This document shows, piece after piece, positions 1 to 5,938 of a stretch of DNA of 6,186 bases. The DNA comes from Chloroflexota bacterium (GTDB lineage: Bacteria > Chloroflexota > Anaerolineae > Aggregatilineales > UBA2796). The notes under the pieces are model-generated. The model did no database searches and had not been told where the DNA came from. It saw only the letters and a list, made by a program, of their open reading frames with translations. The first letter of the stretch is position 1; the number at the start of each line of letters is the position of its first letter. The DNA lies in NCBI GenBank assembly GCA_003695215.1, contig RFIM01000163.1, positions 1 to 6,186 on the forward strand, in the 5' to 3' direction. The translations under genes were made by a program, and so were the position numbers.

Positions 1-96
1 CAAGATCAGACCTTGCAGCGCGTGATCATGGTCTGCTTCGATGAAACCACGTACGCAACTTACCTGCGTCACTTCAGGCAAGCTGAGCAGCCTTGA
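1..96 (+). CDS. Macro-domain (ADP-ribose-binding) protein, C-terminal end only
   Basis: Frame 1 is open from the first base and stops at TGA 94-96, giving 31 residues; the 5' part lies outside the window. The visible stretch includes LQRVIMVCFDETTYATYLRHF-like sequence in order: a hydrophobic beta strand (VIMVCF), then D-E-x-x-Y-x-x-Y and a short helix. This strand-helix ending is typical of macro domains of the YmdB/MacroD type, which bind ADP-ribose and often hydrolyse O-acetyl-ADP-ribose or mono-ADP-ribosyl groups. None of the ligand-binding loops is visible, so family membership rests on the tail alone and activity cannot be judged. The gene reads in the same direction as argF but is separated from it by 122 nt containing a promoter, so it is probably a separate transcription unit. 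Confidence 0.6.
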   Translation, partial: QDQTLQRVIMVCFDETTYATYLRHFRQAEQP

Positions 97-138
97 GCAC
101 AGCTGATTCGCACAGCAGCCCTGCCTGATCTTTGTTCA

Positions 139-162
139 CAGCCTGGCTATCCTTACAGGCTG
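139..162. repeat. 7-bp inverted repeat overlapping the argF promoter
   Basis: CAGCCTG (139-145) and CAGGCTG (156-162) are perfect reverse complements separated by 10 nt. The second arm lies in the spacer just upstream of the -10 box and the first arm lies just upstream of the expected -35 position, so a bound dimeric regulator would block or recruit polymerase. It does not resemble the AT-rich ArgR box. No T-run follows, so it is a poor intrinsic terminator for the upstream gene. The operator role is inference. Confidence 0.35.
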
Positions 163-176
163 AGCCGTGCTATACT
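148..176 (+). promoter_or_regulatory. Putative housekeeping-sigma promoter of argF (extended -10)
   Basis: TATACT (171-176) is preceded directly by TGC (168-170), making an extended -10 element TGnTATACT. The -35 position at 148-153 (TATCCT, 17-nt spacer) is poor, as is common for extended -10 promoters. Transcription would start near 183, giving a leader of about 36 nt before the argF ATG. The same TATACT hexamer is found upstream of leuB. Assigned from motif and position only. Confidence 0.6.
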
Positions 177-218
177 CCTCATAGATTGGCGCTTCTCTCA
201 TCACAGATTAGGTTCACC

Positions 219-1127
219 ATGAAACACTTTTTGAACATCGCGGATTGGTCGGCGCCTGAGATGGAGGCCTTGCTCAATCAGGCAGTTTATCTGAAGCTGG
301 AATGGCAAAACGGCGGCAATCGCCCTGTTTTAGGCGGCAAAATTTTGGCGATGATCTTCCAGAAGCCTTCGCTGCGCACGCGAGTCAGTTTTCAGGTGGC
401 GATGAAGCACCTAGGCGGCGATGCGATTTATCTTGGGCCTGAGGAGATCGGCTTGGGCAAGCGCGAGAGCATCCCTGACGTGGCGCGCGTGCTGAGCGGC
501 TATGTGCAGGGCATCATGGCGCGCGTCTTCGCACAAGATCATCTGCAGCAGTTGGCGGCCTGGGCGAGCGTGCCTGTCATCAACGGCCTGAGCGACGAGA
601 GCCATCCGTGCCAGGCTTTCGCCGATATGTTGACGCTCTACGAGCATTTTGGCGCGCTGCGCGGCTTGAAAATGGCTTACATTGGCGATTCCAACAACGT
701 CACCTTCTCTCTGGGTGAAGCAGCGGCCCGCTACGGCGTTGAGCTGCGCGTGGCCAGCCCGAAAGGCTACCAACTGAGCGAGGCAAAAGTGCAGCACCTG
801 CGCAGCCTGGGCTTGGCGCTCGCTCTGACCGAAGACCCGCGAGAGGCTGTGGAAGGCGTCGATTGTATTTATACTGATACCTGGACGAGCATGGGCCAGG
901 AAGCAGAGGCAGAAGCGCGGCGGCAAGTTTTTCCGCCTTATCAGGTCAACACCGCTTTGGTGCGCCTAGCTGCCAAGCACGTCGTCGTGATGCATTGCCT
1001 GCCTGCGCATCGCGGCGAGGAAATCACTGATGAAGTGGCTGATGGCGCTCATTCGCTGATCTTCCAGCAAGCTGCCAATCGGCTGCACGCCCAAAAGGCC
1101 ATTTTGGCGCGCCTGCTGAGCGGTTGA
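219..1127 (+). CDS. argF: Ornithine carbamoyltransferase
   Basis: The 302-residue product transfers the carbamoyl group from carbamoyl phosphate to L-ornithine, making citrulline in cytosolic arginine synthesis. The length is normal for a complete OTC. The carbamoyl-phosphate loop reads SLRTR at residues 51-55 (the common form is STRTR; Leu in the second place is a known variant). HPCQ is at 129-132, the ornithine-loop motif DTWTSMGQE at 220-228 and the catalytic HCLPAHR at 259-265. The SMG and HCLP motifs favour ornithine over aspartate, acetylornithine or succinylornithine as substrate. ATG 219 is chosen because AGG at 210-212 lies 6 nt upstream and homology begins here. The frame stays open upstream to a TTG at 132, but that extension would include the promoter. 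The anabolic role is inferred, because no arcA or arcC (arginine deiminase pathway) genes are seen nearby. A TPR gene follows 39 nt downstream with no terminator between. Confidence 0.97.
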   Translation: MKHFLNIADWSAPEMEALLNQAVYLKLEWQNGGNRPVLGGKILAMIFQKPSLRTRVSFQVAMKHLGGDAIYLGPEEIGLGKRESIPDVARVLSGYVQGIMARVFAQDHLQQLAAWASVPVINGLSDESHPCQAFADMLTLYEHFGALRGLKMAYIGDSNNVTFSLGEAAARYGVELRVASPKGYQLSEAKVQHLRSLGLALALTEDPREAVEGVDCIYTDTWTSMGQEAEAEARRQVFPPYQVNTALVRLAAKHVVVMHCLPAHRGEEITDEVADGAHSLIFQQAANRLHAQKAILARLLSG

Positions 1128-1166
1128 GGAACAACCTTTAGGTGAGAGGATCGGACGGGCAGAGCG

Positions 1167-3404
1167 ATGACTTCCAAACAAGAGACGTATGAGTACTACC
1201 TGAATCTAGGTCATAGCCTTGCATGGGATCAGGAGTGGGAGAAGGCCGTCAACGCCTATGCACGCGCTCTGCAAGAACGCCCTGAGGATCCTGATCCGTA
1301 CAAGTATCTCGGCTTGGCGCTGATGCAAGTCAAGCGCTATAACGATGCGCTCAAGGTGCTGATGAAGGCGCACAAGATCGCGCCGGACGATCCTGTGCCC
1401 TTGGAACGTAGCGCAGATGTGCTTGAGCGGCTCGGCCGCTTGAAGGAAGCGGCGACGCAGTATGTGAGCGTCGCCGAGATTTATCTGGCACAACGCGACA
1501 TTGAGAAGGCAATCGGCAACTTTGAGCGCGCCACGCTGCTGACGCCCGGTTTGCTGCAGATTCACTTCCGCTTGGCGCAGCTCTATGAGCGCACAGGGCG
1601 CAAACGTGCCGCTGTGCTGCAATATCTCACGCTCGCCTTCAATTTTCAGCGCAGCAAGGATCGCGACCGCGCCATGCAGGCCATTGAGCGCGCGCTGCGC
1701 CTTGAGCCCAGCAATGTCCAAGTGCTGAACGCCAAACGCGCTATCGAATCCGGTGAGCTGATGGCTGTGCCGCAACTGCAAGAGAGCCATCCGCAAGATG
1801 GCAAACCTACGGCTGCCGCTGAGGCTCAGCAAGCCCTAGCTGGAGAAGCGCCCGCTGCCTCTGCCGAGGCGCATGTAGCAGGCCCATTGGGCGAGGCAAC
1901 TGAGAAAGCGCTCGCCAACTTGGCTGAATTCCTGCTCGAAGGCGGCTTGACCACAGCTGAAGCCCAAGCCATCCAAGGCATTGAGCTGCAAAAAATCGGC
2001 GAGAACGCGCAAGCCGTGCAGGCCTTCCAAGCGGCCGAGAAGCAAGGCATTCGCCATCCTGCCCTGTATATGTGCCTGGGCTCGCTCATGGTGACGCTCG
2101 GCCAGTGGCAGAACGCCTTGCAATATCTCGAGCGCGTCCAGGACGCCGCTTACGCCGCAGGCGTGGCACATGGCATGGCGCAAGCCTATGTGGGCTTAGG
2201 GCAAGTGCGTACCGCAGCCGAGCAGTTCGTGCGCGCCTTGCAGCTGGCCGATCTGCAATCGGCGATGAATCCCGATGAAGCCAATCAGCTGACGGCAGTC
2301 TATGATGAGCTGCGCTTGGCTGTGCGGCAAATGCAAGAATACGATCTGGCCGAGACGTGCAATGAGTTCAATCGCTGGCTCTCAGGCGCAGACTGGAAGG
2401 TGCGCATTCCGCAGACGCGGCGTGCCATCGACGATCGGCTGCGCGGCGGCGGGCGCGGCGAGTTGCTCGATATCGTCAAGGATCCATCCGTTGTTGAAGC
2501 GCTGACGCGCGTGGATGAGTACATTCGGCGCGGTTTGTACACCTTAGCGGCTGACGAGGCCATGCGGATCATCGAACAGCAGCCGACTTCGCTGCCTGCG
2601 CATCAGCGCGTGGCACAAGTGCTGATGGAAGAAGGCATGCTGCAAGAGGCTATCGCGAAGTACAACGTGGTCATCAACAGCTACTTGGCGCGCGATGATC
2701 GCGTTAACGCGGCGATGATCCTGAACGAGGTGATCAAAATCGCGCCAATGGATATCAATCTGCGCCTGAGCCTGATCGATCTCTTGGAACGCGAAGGCGA
2801 CGAAGCGCGCATGCTGGATGAATACATCGGCTTGGCAGGCACTTATTATCAGTTGGCGGAAGTCGAGCAAGCGCGTGACACTTACTTGGCAGCTTTCCGC
2901 CTTGCGCAGCGCTTGAACGCGCCTGTGGAGAAGCGCGTCGAGATTTTGCTGCGCCTGGCCGATATTTACATGACGCGCCTTGAATGGCGGCAAGCGCAAC
3001 GCACCTTTGAGCAAGTGCGCGAGTTAGTGCCGACAGATGACAAGGTGCGCCGCGAGTTGGTTGAAATTCACTTCAAGCTCGGCAATCCGATTGAAGCCAT
3101 GCGCGAGCTGGATAATCTGCTGCGCCTGTACGCTCAATCGCGGCGCGGCCACCTGATCCTCTCCACGCTGGAGAGCATGGTCGAGGCGCGCCCAGCCGAG
3201 ATGGGCTTGCGTTCGCGCTTGGCAGCAGTCTACCAGCAGCTCAAGCGCATTCCAGAGGCAATTGCGCAGCTGGATGCGCTCGGCGAGCTACAGCTAGACG
3301 CTGGCTTGATCCAAGAGGCGTGCGCAACCATCAAGCAGATCATCAGTTTGCGCCCGCCGAACGTTGAGCAGTATCAGGCGCTTCTCTCGCAAATGGGCTG
3401 TTAG
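1167..3404 (+). CDS. Large TPR-repeat protein, cytosolic scaffold of unknown function
   Basis: A 745-residue, largely helical protein built of tetratricopeptide repeats, which normally form curved solenoids that bind other proteins. Three blocks are visible. Residues about 8-190 hold canonical repeats (GLALMQVKRYNDALKVL at 49-65, then FRLAQLYERTGRKRAAVLQY at 134-153). Residues about 195-245 form a linker rich in Ala, Glu, Gln and Pro. Residues about 248-405 form a second, more divergent block. After a charged, Gly-rich hinge (about 418-432, RLRGGGRGE), residues about 440-740 form a third block. I see no signal peptide, membrane segment or enzyme motif, so it is probably cytosolic. ATG 1167 is the only reasonable start, since an in-frame TGA lies at 1143-1145; its ribosome site is weak (GGG 1157-1159). 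The gene ends 11 nt before cdaA, suggesting co-expression. The specific function is unknown; partnership with CdaA is inference from position. Confidence 0.95.
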   Translation: MTSKQETYEYYLNLGHSLAWDQEWEKAVNAYARALQERPEDPDPYKYLGLALMQVKRYNDALKVLMKAHKIAPDDPVPLERSADVLERLGRLKEAATQYVSVAEIYLAQRDIEKAIGNFERATLLTPGLLQIHFRLAQLYERTGRKRAAVLQYLTLAFNFQRSKDRDRAMQAIERALRLEPSNVQVLNAKRAIESGELMAVPQLQESHPQDGKPTAAAEAQQALAGEAPAASAEAHVAGPLGEATEKALANLAEFLLEGGLTTAEAQAIQGIELQKIGENAQAVQAFQAAEKQGIRHPALYMCLGSLMVTLGQWQNALQYLERVQDAAYAAGVAHGMAQAYVGLGQVRTAAEQFVRALQLADLQSAMNPDEANQLTAVYDELRLAVRQMQEYDLAETCNEFNRWLSGADWKVRIPQTRRAIDDRLRGGGRGELLDIVKDPSVVEALTRVDEYIRRGLYTLAADEAMRIIEQQPTSLPAHQRVAQVLMEEGMLQEAIAKYNVVINSYLARDDRVNAAMILNEVIKIAPMDINLRLSLIDLLEREGDEARMLDEYIGLAGTYYQLAEVEQARDTYLAAFRLAQRLNAPVEKRVEILLRLADIYMTRLEWRQAQRTFEQVRELVPTDDKVRRELVEIHFKLGNPIEAMRELDNLLRLYAQSRRGHLILSTLESMVEARPAEMGLRSRLAAVYQQLKRIPEAIAQLDALGELQLDAGLIQEACATIKQIISLRPPNVEQYQALLSQMGC

Positions 3405-3415
3405 GTAGGCAAAGT

Positions 3416-4294
3416 ATGTGTGGCGAGCCGTGCTGGCTGATCGAGACTTATCTGAACGCAGCGGCGCTATTGGATATCCTGATAGTGGCGCTTGTCTTCT
3501 TCGGGCTGAGCCTGCTCTTGCGCAAGACACAGGCGCTCTCGTTGCTGCGTGGCGTGGTCATCCTGTTGGCAGTGGTCAGCTTGGCAGCTTCGGTCTTCCC
3601 TTTTCCTGCTTTTCGCTGGCTGATCGGCAATGTGCTGACCGTAGCCGCTGTGGCTATCCCGATCATCTTTCAGCCCGAGTTGCGCCGCCTGCTGGAGCAG
3701 CTTGGCAGAGCGGGTTTCGGCTTGAACCGCCTGCCTGAGAGCCAGCGCCTGCGCCTACAGATCATCGAAGAAATTTGCGCCGCAGCGGCACGCCTCTCTG
3801 AGCGCCGCCAAGGCGCCTTGATCGTCATCCAGCGCGAGACGAGCCTGCAGGAATACATTGATACAGGCGTCGCTCTCGAAAGCGTCGTCAGCGCTCAGCT
3901 GCTGCTGACTATCTTTTATCCAAAGACCGAATTGCACGACGGCGCGGTCATTCTGCGCCAAGGCAGGATTGCAGCCGCAGCCTGCGTCCTGCCGCTCTCC
4001 AGCGGCCGTAACCTGACCGATCGTAAGCTCGGCACGCGCCATCGGGCTGCGCTTGGCATCAGCGAAGTCAGCGATGGCGTCTGTGTGGTCGTCTCAGAGG
4101 AGACAGGGCAAATCTCGGTTACCAACAGCGGGCGCATGATTCGGCGCCTGGATGCCAATCGCTTGCGCACCATTCTGCAGGCTTTTTACGCTGAGGCTGA
4201 GCAAGCGCCTTCGCTGTGGAACGCGCTCGTGCAGCGCTTCCAGGCGCGCCTGGGCGGGCAACCTGAATTGAGAGATAGACAGCTGCGAGGCTAG
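3416..4294 (+). CDS. cdaA: Membrane-bound diadenylate cyclase (c-di-AMP synthase), CdaA/DacA type
   Basis: The 292-residue enzyme condenses two ATP into cyclic di-AMP, a second messenger that usually controls potassium and osmolyte transport and turgor. Three N-terminal membrane helices are visible at about 19-35, 43-62 and 68-86, followed by the family signature FQPELRRLLEQLGR (85-98). The cytosolic DAC domain (about 105-260) is intact: LHDGAVIL (173-180) carries the catalytic DGA motif, GTRHRAALGISE (206-217) carries the RHR motif, and VVSEETGQIS (225-234) follows. ATG 3416 has a good ribosome site (AGGTAGG at 3403-3409, overlapping the upstream stop). The N-terminus has Cys2 and Cys6 ahead of the first helix. 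Firmicute cdaA genes are usually followed by cdaR and glmM; here neither is in the window. The neighbours are instead a TPR gene 11 nt upstream and a moaB-like gene 3 nt downstream. Confidence 0.97.
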   Translation: MCGEPCWLIETYLNAAALLDILIVALVFFGLSLLLRKTQALSLLRGVVILLAVVSLAASVFPFPAFRWLIGNVLTVAAVAIPIIFQPELRRLLEQLGRAGFGLNRLPESQRLRLQIIEEICAAAARLSERRQGALIVIQRETSLQEYIDTGVALESVVSAQLLLTIFYPKTELHDGAVILRQGRIAAAACVLPLSSGRNLTDRKLGTRHRAALGISEVSDGVCVVVSEETGQISVTNSGRMIRRLDANRLRTILQAFYAEAEQAPSLWNALVQRFQARLGGQPELRDRQLRG

Positions 4295-4297
4295 GCT

Positions 4298-4810
4298 ATG
4301 GGCGCTGAAGAACATCGCCAACGCGCAGGGCGCGGCGCGGTCACTTTGGGCATTGTTACGGTCAGCGATACGCGCACGCCTGAGACCGACGAGAACGGTC
4401 AGTGGTTGCGCCAGACCTTTGAGTCGCTCGGGCATCGCATTGCGGCCTACCGCCTTGTGCGCGATGAGCCTGCGCAAGTTGAGGCAGTGCTTGAGGAGCT
4501 AGTTGGCATTGCAGCGCTGCAGATCGCGCTCTTCAATGGCGGCACGGGCATCGCACCACGCGACACCACTTATGACGTGATCGCGCGCAAGCTGGAGAAG
4601 ACGCTCAGTGGCTTCGGCGAGCTATTCCGAATGCTCAGCTATCAGCAGGTCGGCGCAGCAGCCATGCTCAGCCGTGCGACTGCAGGCGTCTATCGCGGCA
4701 AGCTGATCGTCAGCATGCCAGGCTCGCCCAAAGCGGTCAGATTAGCGGTCGAGTCGTTGATCCTGCCCGAGCTGAACCATCTGGCGTGGGAAGTTGCGCG
4801 CCAAGCCTAG
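4298..4810 (+). CDS. moaB: Molybdenum cofactor biosynthesis protein, MoaB/Mog family
   Basis: The 170-residue product is a complete MoCF-fold protein. VSDTR is at 22-26, the molybdopterin-binding loop GGTGIAPRDTT at 81-91, GFGELFRMLSY at 105-115, LSRATAGV at 124-131 and PGSPKAV at 141-147. Members of this family bind molybdopterin, and Mog and archaeal MoaB activate it by adenylylation before metal insertion. In E. coli MoaB itself that activity is missing, so the exact step is uncertain; the length and GELFRMLSY/PGSP pattern fit MoaB better than MoeA or CinA. ATG 4298 follows the cdaA stop by 3 nt and has GAGG (4287-4290) 7 nt upstream, so translation is probably coupled to cdaA. No other cofactor genes are visible here. 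Its last codons overlap the left arm of a palindrome and the -35 region of the leuB promoter. Confidence 0.9.
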   Translation: MGAEEHRQRAGRGAVTLGIVTVSDTRTPETDENGQWLRQTFESLGHRIAAYRLVRDEPAQVEAVLEELVGIAALQIALFNGGTGIAPRDTTYDVIARKLEKTLSGFGELFRMLSYQQVGAAAMLSRATAGVYRGKLIVSMPGSPKAVRLAVESLILPELNHLAWEVARQA

Positions 4811-4824
4811 CTGCGCGGTATACT
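4794..4824 (+). promoter_or_regulatory. Putative promoter of leuB
   Basis: TTGCGC (4794-4799) and TATACT (4819-4824) are separated by 19 nt, a little longer than optimal. The -10 matches the one upstream of argF. Transcription would begin around 4831, leaving a leader of about 34 nt. The -35 lies inside the end of moaB. Assigned from motif and position only. Confidence 0.5.
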
Positions 4825-4844
4825 TTGGCGCGCAAGGCATTTTT
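4794..4844 (+). terminator. Perfect 11-bp inverted repeat plus T-run: terminator or operator between moaB and leuB
   Basis: TTGCGCGCCAA (4794-4804) and TTGGCGCGCAA (4825-4835) are perfect reverse complements with a 20-nt loop. After 4 nt come five T's (4840-4844). In RNA read from the upstream genes this gives a GC-rich stem with a short U-tract, fitting an intrinsic terminator that closes the argF-to-moaB transcript. The loop is long and the tract is short and slightly displaced, so it may be weak. The arms also bracket the leuB -10 box, with centres 31 bp (about three helical turns) apart, which would suit a dimeric repressor. Both readings are inference. Confidence 0.5.
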
Positions 4845-4848
4845 CAAC

Positions 4849-4857
4849 AAGGCAGAG
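4849..4857 (+). promoter_or_regulatory. Ribosome-binding region that decides the leuB start
   Basis: AAGG (4849-4852) lies 6 nt before a TTG at 4859, while GAG (4855-4857) lies 7 nt before the ATG at 4865. The two candidates are in frame and differ by only two residues. ATG 4865 is preferred because of the codon, and the protein then begins with the usual short lead before the first strand and GDGIG. By ribosome-site strength alone the TTG would be competitive. Confidence 0.5.
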
Positions 4858-4864
4858 TTTGATC

Positions 4865-5938
4865 ATGCAAGCTACTATCACCGTGCTGAGCGGCGACGGC
4901 ATCGGGACGGAAGTCACGGCTGTTGCTGTGGCTCTGTTGCAAGAAATTGCTGCGCTTGGCGGGCACACTTTCACCTTCCAAGAGGCGCTCTTCGGCGGCT
5001 GTGCCATTGATGCCACAGGCGATCCTTTCCCTGCTGAGACGCAGGCGTTGTGCGAAAATTGCGATGCCGTGCTGCTCGGCGCTGTTGGCGGGCCGAAATG
5101 GTCAGATCCGAGCGCCAAAGTGCGCCCTGAGCAAGGCTTGCTGCGCTTGCGTCGGCATTTCAACTTATTCGCCAACTTGCGTCCTGTGCGCGCCTATCCG
5201 ATGTTGGCGCGGCATGCGCCGCTGCGCGCCGACCTTTTAGAAGGCGTGGATATGCTCTTCGTGCGTGAGCTGACGGGCGGCGCTTATTTTGGCGCGCGCC
5301 AAGAGCAAGGTGATGGCGATACGGCCTACGATACCATGATCTACACTGTGGCAGAAGTGCAGCGCGTGGCCCGTGTGGCTTTCCGTGCTGCACAGGCGCG
5401 CCGCAAGCACCTGACCTCAGTGGACAAGGCGAACGTCTTGGCGAGTTCGCGGCTGTGGCAGCGCACAGTTACACAAGTGGCAGCTGAGTTCCCTGAGGTG
5501 CAAGTGGAACACGCTTTGGTCGATTCCTTCGCCATGCAGCTGATTCGCACGCCTTCGCGCTTTGACGTAATCGTGACCGAGAATATGTTCGGCGATATTT
5601 TGACTGACGAGGCGGCTGTGCTAGCAGGCTCGCTGGGTATGTTGCCGTCAGCTTCGCTAGGCGAAGGCACCTTTGGCGTCTACGAACCGATACATGGCAG
5701 CGCGCCGGATATCGCAGGCAAGGGCATCGCTAATCCAACTGGCACGATTCTGAGCGCGGCGATGCTTTTGCGGCACAGCTTGAATTTGCCCGAAGAAGCG
5801 GCTGCGCTTGAAGCTGCTGTGCAGAGTGCGCTTGAAGTCGGCGCGCGCACAGCCGATATCGCTGAGCCGAACCTGCCGACGCTCAGCTGCGCCGACTTTG
5901 GCGAGCGCGTGCGCGCCGCGCTGCGCAAAGTGCACTAG
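4865..5938 (+). CDS. leuB: 3-isopropylmalate dehydrogenase
   Basis: The 357-residue cytosolic enzyme oxidises and decarboxylates 3-isopropylmalate to 2-oxoisocaproate, the third step of leucine synthesis. It is full length. GDGIG is at 10-14, GAVGGPKW at 72-79, substrate-binding arginines lie in LLRLRRHFNLFANLRP (92-107), RELTGGAYFG is at 134-143 and SVDKANVL at 185-192 (Lys188, with Tyr141, as catalytic pair). Metal-binding Asp220, Asp244 and Asp248 have the same spacing as in the Thermus enzyme. The cofactor loop HGSAPDIAGKG (277-287) has Asp-Ile where isocitrate dehydrogenases have Lys-Tyr, which indicates NAD+ rather than NADP+ and argues against isocitrate or tartrate dehydrogenase. GDGIG is followed by Thr instead of the usual Pro, a minor variation. 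It probably has its own promoter. No other leu or ilv gene is in the window, and its stop overlaps that of the convergent glycosyltransferase gene. Confidence 0.97.
   Translation: MQATITVLSGDGIGTEVTAVAVALLQEIAALGGHTFTFQEALFGGCAIDATGDPFPAETQALCENCDAVLLGAVGGPKWSDPSAKVRPEQGLLRLRRHFNLFANLRPVRAYPMLARHAPLRADLLEGVDMLFVRELTGGAYFGARQEQGDGDTAYDTMIYTVAEVQRVARVAFRAAQARRKHLTSVDKANVLASSRLWQRTVTQVAAEFPEVQVEHALVDSFAMQLIRTPSRFDVIVTENMFGDILTDEAAVLAGSLGMLPSASLGEGTFGVYEPIHGSAPDIAGKGIANPTGTILSAAMLLRHSLNLPEEAAALEAAVQSALEVGARTADIAEPNLPTLSCADFGERVRAALRKVH

Noticed and set aside
100..113. 14-nt match CAGCTGATTCGCAC between the argF leader and leuB (5537-5550)
   Set aside because: In leuB it simply encodes conserved enzyme residues (QLIRT); one such match in a biased 6-kb sequence is plausible by chance.
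97..138. Terminator for the macro-domain gene
   Set aside because: Only 4-bp stems (such as GCTG 102-105 with CAGC 113-116) are present, with no T-run directly after them.
132..218. N-terminal extension of argF from a TTG at 132
   Set aside because: It adds 29 residues with no family resemblance, spans the extended -10 promoter, and ATG 219 has a properly spaced AGG.
411..3014. Long open frames antisense to argF and the TPR gene (for example 411-926, 1206-1832 and 2544-3014 on the minus strand)
   Set aside because: They mirror the codon pattern of the recognised genes on the other strand, show no family motifs, and are usual in GC-rich coding DNA.
3416..3475. Cys2 and Cys6 of CdaA as a lipobox or metal site
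   Set aside because: There is no signal-peptide h-region before the cysteines, and two cysteines near the N-terminus are not enough for a metal site.
4807..5175. Minus-strand open frame of 122 residues over the leuB start
   Set aside because: It covers the leuB promoter and N-terminus, has a Ser/Pro/Ala-rich composition without motifs and no convincing ribosome site.
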